DNA from: JAHQVI01 sp963727575
GTDB taxonomy: Bacteria > Pseudomonadota > Alphaproteobacteria > Rhizobiales > Rhodomicrobiaceae
DNA length: 64,000 nt
Direction of reading: 5' to 3'
Assembly (NCBI GenBank): GCA_963727575.1
Contig: CAVSIA010000007.1
Span: 186,001-250,000, forward strand
The position numbers and the translations under genes were made by a program. The notes beneath the pieces were generated by a model that ran no database searches, was not told where the DNA came from, and saw only the letters and a program-made list of their open reading frames with translations. Below, in pieces: positions 28,252 to 39,570 of the stretch. How positions within the stretch are numbered: position 1 is the stretch's first letter; the number at the start of each line of letters is the position of its first letter.

Positions 28252-28350
28252 GGCCCGCTACCTCACATGTGCAGTGATTACAATCGGCACAGTATAGGTG
28301 ACAGCTTTGACGAATTGATGATGAATTGCAAGCGCGCCTGCAAAGATAAA

Positions 28351-28387
28351 GCCAGCCGGCACGGAGTTTTTACCGTAACCGGCTGGC
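28351..28387 (-). terminator. Probable Rho-independent terminator of lon
   Basis: GCCAGCCGG (28351-28359) pairs with CCGGCTGGC (28379-28387), a perfect 9-bp stem with a further CGG/CCG pairing inside the loop. On the minus strand it is followed by TTTATCTTTG, an imperfect T-tract. It lies about 60 bp after the lon stop. Confidence 0.6.
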
Positions 28388-28448
28388 CGAAATATTATGC
28401 AAAATTACGAATGTTACGCAAGGCAGCGCTGCGACGCCTCAAGCGCCG

Positions 28449-30827
<2,379 letters not shown>

Positions 30828-30850
30828 CTTGGCACCCCTCTTAATTCTTT

Positions 30851-31258
30851 TTAGCGGTATTTGCGCAGGCTGATGAGAAGGCAGCCGTCGGCCACCTTCT
30901 TGGCGATCTGGTCATAGGCGCCGGCCGGCAGCGGGATGCGGCGCAGGAAACGGCCCTGCGGCAGCTCCAGCCGGTGAACCGCGGCGTCCATCAGCTCGCG
31001 CGGGATCAGCCTGACCCCGGCAATCACGAGCTCGGAGCCTTCGATGGCCAGTTCCACATGGTCCGGATCGACGCCCGGCAAGGCGACATAGATCACGACA
31101 TGACTGCCGGTCTCGAAGACATCGGCCGGCGGCTCCCACGCGGGCGACTGTCGCGTCACCCCCTGAGGCTGAAAAAGCTGGCGGTGCAGACGCTCGGCGC
31201 GCATCAGCATTTCGCACGCCTCGGACCACATCCATCGCTCGGTATCTTTAATCGCCAT
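30851..31258 (-). CDS. Hsp20/alpha-crystallin family small heat-shock protein
   Basis: 135 aa from the ATG at 31258. After a helical leader (MAIKDTERWMWSEACEML) comes an alpha-crystallin domain: WEPPADVFETGSHVVIYVALPGVDPDHVELAIEGSELVIAG, then HRLELPQGRFLRRIPLP. It lacks the C-terminal I-x-I tail, ending LLISLRKYR. It acts as an ATP-independent holdase by family knowledge. Direct linkage to lon (23 bp) points to a joint heat-shock operon; no clear RpoH promoter was identified upstream. Confidence 0.9.
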   Translation of the reverse strand: MAIKDTERWMWSEACEMLMRAERLHRQLFQPQGVTRQSPAWEPPADVFETGSHVVIYVALPGVDPDHVELAIEGSELVIAGVRLIPRELMDAAVHRLELPQGRFLRRIPLPAGAYDQIAKKVADGCLLISLRKYR

Positions 31259-31508
31259 ATCGACCTGCAACGTTCAAATCTTCAAAAGCGGATGATCTGC
31301 CATTTCGATGAAACGGGAAGGAAAAGCCGCCGGCCGAGACGGGCCGAGCCGCTTTATTTGAAGGCAAGATGATGCGCCGCTTTTATAGTCACAGCAACAT
31401 ATAGGAGCCGCCGCGATAAAAGCAAAGCGCCGTCGGCCCGGGCGGCCTTTCGCCCCGGGAGCGCGCGTTTTGTCGAGGCATTTTTCGATCTTCGCGGGGG
31501 CAGGCGGC

Positions 31509-32637
31509 TCAGCGCGCGCTGGCGCTGGCTCCGGCGTAATAGGTCCAGCTCCCCAGCTCATGGGCCGCCATGGCGTGGCCCGCCGCGCTCCAATGCGGGT
31601 CGCAGCTATGAAACAGATCGTTGAGATCGCTGCGCCGGCCGGTCCGCTCCAGCAGGTCGATATAGGTGAAATGGGCGGTGCGGCTGAGCGCCTCCAGCTT
31701 CTCCGAGAGTGGCGCACGGGCGGATACGGCTTTTGCCCGGGCGTAATCGCTGCGGCGCGGGATGGAGATCACCAGCACCGGGCGCGGGGCCGCGAGCGCA
31801 ACGATCTGCTCGATCGCATAGCGCATCCGGTCGAACTCCTCGCCGCTGAAATCGAAATAGCGGGATGGGATTGCCGCGTCGCCCGACGCCTGATCCGGCT
31901 TCCGGGCGGAAGAGGCGCGCCTGCGCATTTTGAAATAGGCCTTGAAATAGGAATAGGCCTTGGCCGTGTAGGAGAATTCGTTGAACGCGCCTTCCACATA
32001 TCGGGACATGTCGCGCAGGCGTCCTTTGAGCTTGTTCTGGGTGTATCGCAGCTCGTAGTCCGGATACCGGCCGATAAGATACGGCCTGTAGCGGTCGCCA
32101 TAGACGCTGGGCGCCTTGGAAAAATCGTCGTCGGTGAAGTCGTTGTCCGGCAGGATGCTGAGGATCACCGCATCGTGGTCGAAGCGGCGGCCGAGAGTTC
32201 TTATAGAGAAGCCAGGCCTGGGTCAGGCCGAAACTGCCGGACGTGCCGAAATTCAGATGCGGGACGCCGGTCCGGGCTTCCAGCAGATCGGTGAACCGCT
32301 CGTCGCGCGAGACGCCGAAGCCTTCGACGAAGAAGTCGCCCAGCACCACCACGCGGCGATGGTCCGCCGTGCGCGTGCGCTCGCGGTCACGCATGCCCTC
32401 GGCATTGGTCCGGTACATGACGTCGAAGCAGGATTTCACGTGGCGATAGCGGGCATGGGCCGGGCGCCAGACGCCGAAATCGGAATTCATGTCTGTCCAG
32501 AATGGCGCCACGTTGCCGAGATTGTAGCTCGGCAGATCCATGCCAAGCAGATCCGCCTTCGCCGCCAGGAACAACCCAAGTTCCAGAAGACCGAAAGTCA
32601 AAAGAGTATTGAGCGCGATGACTTTGAACCATTTCAT
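31509..32637 (-). pseudogene. SGNH/GDSL-like hydrolase with substituted nucleophile, one frameshift
   Basis: About 375 aa when repaired, with an N-terminal membrane anchor (VIALNTLLTFGLLELGLFLAA). The SGNH layout is visible: VVVLGDFFVEGFGV (block I), LNFGTSGSFGLTQ (block II), AVILSILPDNDFTDDDF (block III) and the C-terminal CDPHWSAAGH with the Asp-x-His pair. Block I normally reads GDS; here residue 102 is Phe (TTC), so the catalytic Ser is absent. The frame breaks near 32203 (extra A in aagaactctcgg). It may be an inactive relative or a double error. Start at 32637; similar proteins modify cell-surface polysaccharide. Confidence 0.72.
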
Positions 32638-32899
32638 AATCGGCGAACTCTTTCGAAACAAATCACGAGGCCCAGGCCGGCTCGGCCGGCGCCAGCCGTC
32701 TTTATACTGCGTGTTCACGCGTTTTCATCTTCCGGGCTTGGGCCGCCCCCCATTCCGTGATAGAACTAGCCCAAGAAAGATGGGCGGCACAAGCGGCACA
32801 ATTTGCAGCCTGCGCAGTTCTGTTATTCGGGGCCGCACCCATATAGAGAGCGCCGGTCGCCGGCAAAGCGAAACAGATCGAAAGCCCTGGGAGGGCCTC

Positions 32900-33751
32900 A
32901 TGCCGCAGCCGCTGTCGAGACAGACGCGTTCGACCGTGCAGTCCTATGACCCGATCTGGGATACGATCCGGGCAGAAGCACAAGAGATCACCAGGCGCGA
33001 GCCGGCCTTTGCCAGCTTCATCTTCGCCAACATTCTCAATCATCAGCGGCTGGAGGACGCGATCTGCCATCGCCTCGCCCAGCGCCTCAATCACGACGAC
33101 GTGCCGGCCGACCTGATCCGGCAGACATTCGACCGCGTCCTCGGCGAGGATCCGAGCATCGCCGACGGCTTCCGCGCCGATCTCGCCGCCATCGCCGACC
33201 GCGATCCGGCCTGCAAGCGCCAGATCGATCCGCTGCTGTATTTCAAGGGCTTCCATGCGCTGCAGACGCACCGTTTCGCGCACTGGCTCTATCAGAACGG
33301 CGAGCGCGATTTCGCGATGTACCTGCAGAGCCAATCCTCGCGCTTTTTCGGCGTCGACATTCACCCCGCCGCGCGGATCGGGCGCGGGATCATGCTCGAT
33401 CATGCGACCGGCATCGTCGTCGGGGAGACCGCCTCGATCGGCGACATGACCTCGCTGCTGCATTCGGTGACGCTGGGCGGCTCCGGCAAGGACACCGGGG
33501 ACCGGCATCCGAAGGTCGGCCGGTGCGTCATGGTCGGCGCCGGCGCGAAAATCCTAGGTAATATTACGGTGGGCGACTGCGCCCGGGTTGCCGCGGGGAG
33601 CGTGGTGCTGAAAGATGTACCGCCCAACACCACCGTGGCCGGCGTGCCTGCCCGCGTCGTCGGCGTCGCCGGCTGCTCGGAGCCCGGCCGGACGATGAAT
33701 CAGATGCTCGGGGTTGACGGTGACGATGGGACGGGCCAAACAGAGCGCTGA
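32900..33751 (+). CDS. cysE: Serine O-acetyltransferase
   Basis: 283 aa enzyme making O-acetylserine from serine and acetyl-CoA, the first step of cysteine synthesis. An N-terminal helical SATase domain (WDTIRAEAQEITRREPAFASF) is followed by a left-handed beta helix of hexapeptide repeats with DIHPAARIGRGIMLDHATGIVVGETASIGD (catalytic Asp/His) and GGSGKDTGDRHPKVG. The GGGAGG before ATG 32900 decides the start; an open frame extends to 32540 without support. Downstream by 23 bp is DUF3126, a common rhizobial pairing. Confidence 0.95.
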   Translation: MPQPLSRQTRSTVQSYDPIWDTIRAEAQEITRREPAFASFIFANILNHQRLEDAICHRLAQRLNHDDVPADLIRQTFDRVLGEDPSIADGFRADLAAIADRDPACKRQIDPLLYFKGFHALQTHRFAHWLYQNGERDFAMYLQSQSSRFFGVDIHPAARIGRGIMLDHATGIVVGETASIGDMTSLLHSVTLGGSGKDTGDRHPKVGRCVMVGAGAKILGNITVGDCARVAAGSVVLKDVPPNTTVAGVPARVVGVAGCSEPGRTMNQMLGVDGDDGTGQTER

Positions 33752-33774
33752 ACAGTCACTTCGACAGGACCATC

Positions 33775-33984
33775 ATGAACCGTGAAGAACTCGCAAAGCT
33801 CGAAAAATACCTCCGCAAGACGTTCAAAAGCGAGGCGATAGAGGTACGCGCCCGGCCGAAAAAGAAGGATTCCGGCGAGGTCTATATCGACGACGAGTTC
33901 GTCGGCGTGCTGTATCGCGACGACGAGGACGGCGAGGTGTCCTATCAGTTTCAGATGGCCATTCTCGAATTCGACCTCGCCTGA
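33775..33984 (+). CDS. DUF3126 family protein
   Basis: 69 aa soluble protein of the DUF3126 family, which is confined to alphaproteobacteria as far as I know. Pattern: NREELAKLEKYLRKTF, then VRARPKKKDSGEVYI and EFVGVLYRDDEDGEVSYQFQM. The function is unknown. It follows cysE closely, probably in the same transcript. Confidence 0.9.
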   Translation: MNREELAKLEKYLRKTFKSEAIEVRARPKKKDSGEVYIDDEFVGVLYRDDEDGEVSYQFQMAILEFDLA

Positions 33985-34111
33985 GGCGGCAGGCGTCGCG
34001 ATCGATCGTTTCGCCGGAACCGCCCGGATTGTGCGGCGGCGCGGTCATGCGGACGAGCGCCTGGCCCGACGGGGTTTCGACATCCGCGTGCGGCTTTGAC
34101 TTGAGGATTTC

Positions 34112-34642
34112 ATGCCGATCTACGAACTCGATGGGATCGCGCCCACGCTGCCGGAGGAAGGCCGCTATTGGATCGCGCCGGACGCCGTCGTTATCGGCAA
34201 GGTCCGCCTCGAGGAGGACACCGGCATCTGGTTCGGCACGATCCTGCGAGGCGACAACGAGCTGATCCGTATCGGCAAGGGCAGCAATGTCCAGGACGGC
34301 TCGGTTTTCCACACCGATCAGGGCTTTCCGGCGATCGTCGGGGCGGATTGTACGATCGGGCATGCCGCGATCGTGCATGGCTGCACCATCGGCGACAACA
34401 CGCTGATCGGCATGGGCGCCGTCGTCCTGACGGGCGCGCGGATCGGGCGGAACTGCATCATCGGAGCGCACGCGCTGGTGCCGGAGGGAAAGATCATTCC
34501 GGACAATTCGCTGGTGGTCGGCTCGCCGGGCCGCGTGATCCGGCAGGTCAGCGACGAAGACGCCGCACGGATCACCGGCGCGGCGGAAAATTATAAGAAG
34601 AATTGGCGCCTCTACGCATCCCGGCTGAAGCAGATTTCCTGA
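34112..34642 (+). CDS. Gamma-class carbonic anhydrase family protein
   Basis: 176 aa left-handed beta-helix trimer-type protein (PaaY/YrdA group). It shows WIAPDAVVIGKVRLEEDTGIWFG, ILRGDNELIRIGKGSNVQDGSVFH, and the metal His set in SVFH, IGHAAIVHG (metal ligands expected at His residues 68, 85 and 90). The C-terminal helix follows GSPGRVIRQVS. It may be an active carbonic anhydrase or a related thioesterase-like PaaY; the sequence does not decide. It is convergent with the BTLCP protease gene. Confidence 0.9.
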   Translation: MPIYELDGIAPTLPEEGRYWIAPDAVVIGKVRLEEDTGIWFGTILRGDNELIRIGKGSNVQDGSVFHTDQGFPAIVGADCTIGHAAIVHGCTIGDNTLIGMGAVVLTGARIGRNCIIGAHALVPEGKIIPDNSLVVGSPGRVIRQVSDEDAARITGAAENYKKNWRLYASRLKQIS

Positions 34643-34753
34643 CAGATTGAGATTGGCTGTTGTGGCGGCGCGCATTGCGTCGACGGCCGATTTGCGGGTG
34701 GTCGAGGCGACCGCCGCATTTTGCCGAACGATGTGCTTGGCCCCAAAAAGGGG

Positions 34754-34785
34754 GCGAGCCGGCGTGGGGGGAAACGCCGGCTCGC
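34754..34785. terminator. Hairpin terminator between convergent genes
   Basis: GCGAGCCGGCG (34754-34764) and CGCCGGCTCGC (34775-34785) form a perfect 11-bp stem with a 10-nt loop. On the minus strand a CCCCTTTTTGGGG element follows, with a short T-run. It lies in the 209-bp gap between the convergent carbonic-anhydrase and BTLCP genes and could terminate either. Confidence 0.6.
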
Positions 34786-34851
34786 AAACGAGCCCGGAAG
34801 GGGCAGGATATGAGGGGCGAGGGTATCCGGGCCCGAGTTCGAAAATTCCTC

Positions 34852-35502
34852 CTATTGTCGCGCTTCGGCGCCTGATGCCGAGATGGTCGGCTCCGTCCGC
34901 AGCGGGACCAGAGACTCCCAACGCTGCGGGTCGATTGCGGATTGCCTTTTAATGTATGTGTAGGGCGTATTGCTCCATGCCAAGATGCGCGAATGCTTAT
35001 TGTCGAGAATCAGGTCGCCGCGATTGGTCCGGACGGTGAGCACCGCATGTCCCTCGTCATTTTCGTCGCGCACGACGGTGATAAGGAGAGCGCTTTCCGG
35101 CCATCCTAGTTCCATCAATTTGCGTTTTTTCAACAGCACATAGTCTTCGCAATCACCCTTGCCGCTCGTCGGGTACGTCCAGTATTCGACCGTGCCGTAT
35201 TGCGATTGGTCGCTCACCGGCTTGATGGCGAGGTTGATGGTCTGGTTGACCGCCTGCAGCTCCTTCCAGCGCGCCGACGTCAGCGCGATTTCGGCATTCA
35301 GAACCCCGTGCGCGTGACAATCGTCCGGGTGGTAGTGACAAAATTTTATGTGCCCGATCGGGGCCTCCGTGAGGCCATGGACGGGTATCCGTATCTGGCG
35401 AAGCGTCGCATCGTGCCTATCCGTAACGCTGCGGGCATTCGCGCCTTCGGATACGCCATACGCAGCCGCGGCCATCAACAATGCCAAGGACCAGAACTTC
35501 AT
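34852..35502 (-). CDS. Transglutaminase-like cysteine protease (BTLCP, LapG type)
   Basis: 216 aa with a signal peptide (MKFWSLALLMAAAAYGVSEG). The papain-like triad is Cys118 (GKGDCEDYVLLKKRKLMELG), His152 (DEGHAVLTVRT) and Asp167 (LILDNKHSRI). PF06035 proteins act in the periplasm; the best known, LapG, cleaves large adhesins under c-di-GMP control, but most rhizobial copies are uncharacterised. A strong GAGGAGAGGT precedes ATG 35502. No LapD-like receptor is next to it. Confidence 0.9.
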   Translation of the reverse strand: MKFWSLALLMAAAAYGVSEGANARSVTDRHDATLRQIRIPVHGLTEAPIGHIKFCHYHPDDCHAHGVLNAEIALTSARWKELQAVNQTINLAIKPVSDQSQYGTVEYWTYPTSGKGDCEDYVLLKKRKLMELGWPESALLITVVRDENDEGHAVLTVRTNRGDLILDNKHSRILAWSNTPYTYIKRQSAIDPQRWESLVPLRTEPTISASGAEARQ

Positions 35503-36235
35503 CGACCTCTCCTCGTGCTCCAACGAGACTGTCGCAGAAGAGTTTTGATACTCGAATAACCTCCATCATATATTTCGATATGTCTTTTATAAATTTTGTA
35601 ACACATGAAACAACGCGCCGTTTAGTTTACCGAACACTTCACTATTTCATAGCGATATTGATTAAAATTTTACAACTCCCGGTTGATTTTCATATCCCTA
35701 TCAATACTTATCCGACGCATTTGTGGAAACCGGGGCGCATCCGAGCGCTTCGGCAACGCGCAAGAATGCGCGTTCAGCCGGGCGATACGATGGTCAGAAA
35801 GGGAGATGGCCCCATGCGGGGCTGATGAGGGTGCGCAGACCTGACTAGGCGCGAGTGGGGCGCGGAGCTGGTCCGCATCCATTTCGTCAACCGGCGGACC
35901 GACGCGGCGTGGCGCCACGTGTCTGTCGCCGACATATGCGAAACTCCGACACAACATCACTCAACCTTCGAAAGGAGTATGGATATCCACAACCTTGGAT
36001 TGAACCTGTCTCATTCCAGTGCAAAGATCAATTTCAGATTGTAATATTTCTTATATGCACCTAACTTTTCCACTGGTTGTTGCACATAAATATAGCGTGC
36101 TGCGCCAGGAAATGCCGACGGTCGATTGCGAGACCTCTTGCGGGGAGCGTCAAGCTGTCGCATCATTTTCGTTTGAGCCGCTCGCGGGGGCTCGTCTGCC
36201 AAGCGTGCCTTTTGCCCGCCCATGTGGAGGATGTC
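35503..36235. other. Long intergenic region with AT-rich segments
   Basis: 733 bp between the divergent BTLCP and CBS genes. Two segments (about 35540-35720 and 35985-36110) are strikingly AT-rich against a high-GC background; the middle is GC-rich. No open frame has a ribosome site plus credible protein. It probably contains the promoters of both flanking genes. A small RNA cannot be excluded. Confidence 0.4.
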
Positions 36236-36667
36236 ATGAACGTTGCCAGGATTTTGAAAGACAAGGGCCGTGACGTCGCAACAGTCCTGCCGCGCATGAC
36301 GCTTATGGAAATCGTTGGCGTGCTTGCGCAAAAAAAGATCGGCGCCGTTGTGGTTTGCGACGAGGACCTGCATATCAAGGGCATCCTGTCCGAGCGCGAT
36401 ATCGTGCGCATCCTTGCCGAGAGCGGTCCACGCGTGTTCAGCGAGCCCGCTCAGATCCATATGACCAAGGACGTCAAGACCTGCGTAGAAAAAGACACCG
36501 TCGAATGGCTGATGGAAGTGATGACCTCGCAGCGCTTCCGCCATATGCCGGTAGTCGAAGGCGGCCGTGTGATCGGCATCGTGTCCATTGGCGACGTGGT
36601 CAAGCAGCGGATCGCGGCTGCCGAATTGGACGCGGCGTCGATGCGCGAATATATAGCCACCGGCTGA
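36236..36667 (+). CDS. CBS-domain pair protein
   Basis: 143 aa consisting of two CBS domains: first around VATVLPRMTLMEIVGVLAQKKIGAVVV...GILSERDIVRIL, second MTKDVKTCVEKDTVEWLMEVMT...VIGIVSIGDVVKQRI. Such pairs bind adenine nucleotides or other regulatory ligands and form Bateman modules; the target is unknown. GGAGG lies 6 nt before ATG 36236. It stands alone, 400 bp ahead of the two-component genes. Confidence 0.9.
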   Translation: MNVARILKDKGRDVATVLPRMTLMEIVGVLAQKKIGAVVVCDEDLHIKGILSERDIVRILAESGPRVFSEPAQIHMTKDVKTCVEKDTVEWLMEVMTSQRFRHMPVVEGGRVIGIVSIGDVVKQRIAAAELDAASMREYIATG

Positions 36668-37070
36668 TCGTCTCCGCCGATTGGCAGATCCACCTTGTTT
36701 CCTTGCCGCTCTCGTGCGCGCTGCAGAGGCCTGGGCGCCACGGGCGGCGGCGCCTTGTGCATCGAATGCACCGCTCTTTGGTTATGCAGCAATTTTTCCA
36801 AACTCCGGCGGTCGACGTCCGTTTGAATGATGCACTGGCACGGCGGCGGCCCGGCCTTCACCCTCGCCCGAGGCAATCGCCTCGGGAGCGCTCAAGTGGC
36901 GCATCGCGCTGCATAAAGCGCCATCCGGTTCATCGAACATACAGAACCGATCTGCGACATATGACGTCTCATCAGTGCAATCGCTATGCGCGAAGATATT
37001 GCGCGTAGGTTTTCGATGTGCCTGATAGCAATGTGCTGCCAGGATTGGTGACGAACCGGCTGTAGACCCT
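36668..37070. other. Intergenic region upstream of the two-component system
   Basis: 403 bp without a convincing gene. A perfect 8-bp hairpin CCCGAGGC (36867-36874), AATC loop, GCCTCGGG (36879-36886) lies in the middle; without a T-run it is at best a weak terminator. The promoter of the response-regulator gene should lie in 36950-37060 but is not clear. Confidence 0.35.
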
Positions 37071-37796
37071 ATGATGGAACCGACACCCCATATTCTGATC
37101 GTGGATGACCATCGGGAAATCCGAGATCTTCTTGCACGATTTCTGCGTAAACATGCCATGCGCGTGACGCCGGCCTCCGACGCCGCCGAGGCGCGCAAGC
37201 TGTTCAAGACCAGCGCCTTCGATCTGATCGTGCTCGACATCATGATGCCCGGCGAGGACGGGCTGACCTTTGCCCGCTATGCGCGCGAAGCCGTGGACAT
37301 CCCGATCATCCTCCTGACCGCCATGGCCGAGGAGACCGACCGGATCATCGGCCTCGAACTCGGCGCCGACGACTACGTCACCAAGCCGTTCAACCCTCGC
37401 GAGCTGGTCGCCCGCATCAAGGCGGTGCTGCGGCGCCACAACAGCATTCCGCCCTCCCGCGAGCCCGACCTCGGCAAGAGGGTCCGCTTCGGCCAGTGGA
37501 TCTTCCATCCCGACCGGCGCGAGATCATGAGCGCCGCCGACGAGGTGGTGACGCCGCTGTCGCATGGCGAGTGCCTGCTGCTTGCGGTGTTCCTGGAGCG
37601 TCCGAATATCGTGCTGAACCGCGATCAGCTTCTGGACCTGACCAAGGGACGTATGGCAAATCTGTTCGACCGCAGTGTCGACAACCAGGTGAGCCGGCTG
37701 CGCCGCAAGATCGAGGACGATCCCAAGAATCCCAAATTCATCCAGACGGTCTGGGGCGGCGGCTACAAATTTGCGGGGGACGTGGAGACCACATGA
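37071..37796 (+). CDS. OmpR-family response regulator
   Basis: 241 aa. Receiver domain with acidic pocket (VDD at 11-13), phosphoacceptor Asp56 (LIVLDIMMPGEDG), Thr83 and Lys105 (DDYVTKPF), then a winged-helix DNA-binding domain (LSHGECLLLAVFLERPNIVLNRDQLL ... SVDNQVSRLRRKIEDDP) ending in VWGGGYKF. Its stop overlaps the start of the histidine kinase gene (ATGA), so they form a co-translated pair. The signal is unknown. Confidence 0.95.
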   Translation: MMEPTPHILIVDDHREIRDLLARFLRKHAMRVTPASDAAEARKLFKTSAFDLIVLDIMMPGEDGLTFARYAREAVDIPIILLTAMAEETDRIIGLELGADDYVTKPFNPRELVARIKAVLRRHNSIPPSREPDLGKRVRFGQWIFHPDRREIMSAADEVVTPLSHGECLLLAVFLERPNIVLNRDQLLDLTKGRMANLFDRSVDNQVSRLRRKIEDDPKNPKFIQTVWGGGYKFAGDVETT

Positions 37797-39160
37797 CGCG
37801 CCTGTATCCGCGAACAGTCACGGGACAGATCGTTCTCGTCGCCACAGCCGCGCTGGTCGTTTCCCAGCTGGCTCTGTTCGCGATCATGGCCGACGAACGC
37901 CAGTCCGCGATCAGGCGATGGTGGACCGATTACATCCTGTCGCGGATCGCCTCGATCACCGAGTTGCTCGACGCAACGCCCGACGATGTGCATCAGAAGG
38001 TGCTCAACGCCTCCGATACGCCCCTGCTGACCTTCGCCATCGGCCCCGACGGCCCCGATCCCGGCGTCGTCGTGGACGAAAAATCCGTCTATCTGATGGA
38101 GTTGCGGGCGATGGTCGGCAAGACCCCCGACCAGGTGTTCGTCGATGTCGGCACGCCGCCGTCCTGGAGCGAAATCATCCGGTATTGGTGGGCGGACTGG
38201 CGAAATCTGCCGACGCCCGAGGGCGATCCGTGGCTCGAGGCCTCTGTCAAGCTCAAGAACGGCAAATGGCTGAATCTGGAGGTCGCGCGGCGTCTGCAGT
38301 CGCCGTCCATCGCCCTGCTGCTGATCCCGGCCGGCACCATGCTCCTGGTGTTCGGCTCGGCGCTCGCCTTCATTATTCGCCAGATCACCTCGCCCATCAA
38401 CCGTCTGGCCGATGCCGCCGTCGCGTTCGGCCGCGGCGAGGAGGTCCGGCCCGTGGTGCTGCAGGGGCCCGAGGAAATCCGCCGCGCCATCGAGGCGTTC
38501 AACGACATGCGCGAACGCCTGTCGCGCTTCGTCCTCGACCGGACCAAGATGCTCGCCACCGTCGGGCACGACCTGCGCACGCCAATCACCACGATGCGGC
38601 TCAGGGCGGAGTTCATCGACGATGAGGAGACGCGGACCCGGATTTTGGCCTCGCTGGAGGAAATGCAGCAGATGGCGGAGGGCGCACTCGCCTTCGCTCG
38701 CGAGGAGGCGATCACCGAGCCGACCATGACGGTCGACCTCAACGCCCTGGTGCAGACGGTCTGCTCCGACCTTGCCGACATGGACCGCGACGTCAATTAC
38801 GAGGAAATAGGCCGGCTGCTCTATCGCTGCCGTCCCAACAGCATGAAGCGCGCGGTTCGCAATCTGGTCGAGAACGCCGTGATCCACGGCAAATCGGCCC
38901 GCGTTCTGCTGAACGGCCCCGGCCCGGAAGTCTGGATCACGGTCGAAGACCAAGGGCCCGGTATTCCCGAGGAGAATATGGCGCATGTGTTCATGCCGTT
39001 CGTGCGCCTCGACGAATCCCGCGGCCAGGAGACCGGCGGCATCGGGCTGGGCCTGGCCATCGCGCGCTCGATCGTGCGCGGCCACGGCGGCGATATCCAG
39101 ATCAAGAACCGCAATGAGGGCGGACTGAGCGCCACTATCCAGCTTCCGGTCAACGTCTGA
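37793..39160 (+). CDS. Sensor histidine kinase (EnvZ-like)
   Basis: 455 aa inner-membrane kinase. TM1 at about 10-32, a periplasmic sensor of about 140 residues, TM2 about 172-195, HAMP (SPINRLADAAVAFGRGEEVRP), dimerisation domain with phosphoacceptor His259 (LATVGHDLRTPITTMRLR), and a HATPase domain with N box NLVENAVIHGKS, DQGPGIP and GGIGLGLAIARSIV. Start ATG 37793 overlaps the regulator stop. Partner of the upstream OmpR-type regulator. Confidence 0.95.
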   Translation: MTRLYPRTVTGQIVLVATAALVVSQLALFAIMADERQSAIRRWWTDYILSRIASITELLDATPDDVHQKVLNASDTPLLTFAIGPDGPDPGVVVDEKSVYLMELRAMVGKTPDQVFVDVGTPPSWSEIIRYWWADWRNLPTPEGDPWLEASVKLKNGKWLNLEVARRLQSPSIALLLIPAGTMLLVFGSALAFIIRQITSPINRLADAAVAFGRGEEVRPVVLQGPEEIRRAIEAFNDMRERLSRFVLDRTKMLATVGHDLRTPITTMRLRAEFIDDEETRTRILASLEEMQQMAEGALAFAREEAITEPTMTVDLNALVQTVCSDLADMDRDVNYEEIGRLLYRCRPNSMKRAVRNLVENAVIHGKSARVLLNGPGPEVWITVEDQGPGIPEENMAHVFMPFVRLDESRGQETGGIGLGLAIARSIVRGHGGDIQIKNRNEGGLSATIQLPVNV

Positions 39161-39207
39161 CGTCATTTCGCGGCCGGCTTCACCCGACGATGCCCGCGCC
39201 TAAGCCC

Positions 39208-39426
39208 TTAGAAATCCGATACGATCCCGCCCTTTTCCCAATCGCCGTACCGTGTCGGCTCGGGGCCTTTCGGTCCGTTGACCTCCGCCGGCGCTTCCCG
39301 ATCCGCGCTCGCGGCCGTCTTGCGCCGCTCCTCGGCCTCGGCAAGGGCGCGTTCTGCCGGCGAGGCCCCCCCGCCGGGCTGAGCGCCCGCGGGACCGGTG
39401 GATGGGGGCGAATTGTTCTCAGCCAT
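39208..39426 (-). CDS. DUF1674 / SDHAF4-like protein (succinate dehydrogenase assembly)
   Basis: 72 aa; disordered Pro/Ala/Glu-rich front and the conserved end GPEPTRYGDWEKGGIVSDF, the hallmark of DUF1674. The mitochondrial member SDHAF4 helps flavinylated SdhA assemble; a similar role in bacteria is inferred. ATG 39426 with GGGAG upstream is preferred over an in-frame start at 39465. It is divergent from htpX, a neighbourhood conserved in rhizobia. Confidence 0.88.
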   Translation of the reverse strand: MAENNSPPSTGPAGAQPGGGASPAERALAEAEERRKTAASADREAPAEVNGPKGPEPTRYGDWEKGGIVSDF

Positions 39427-39570
39427 GAATTGGCACTCCCGTTTTGCTGCACTATATCTAAGCACGCGGGGCGGGCGTCAACCTCGGAGAGCCGGCCGGC
39501 GCGCAGACACTGATCCGGGACGGAGCGGCGGGCACCCGCACGCTCGCAGCCGTTCCATCGAGGCGAAACA

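Noticed and set aside
31259..31500. RpoH-type heat-shock promoter upstream of hsp20-lon
   Set aside because: Several CTT-containing stretches exist but none has a proper -10 partner at the expected distance.
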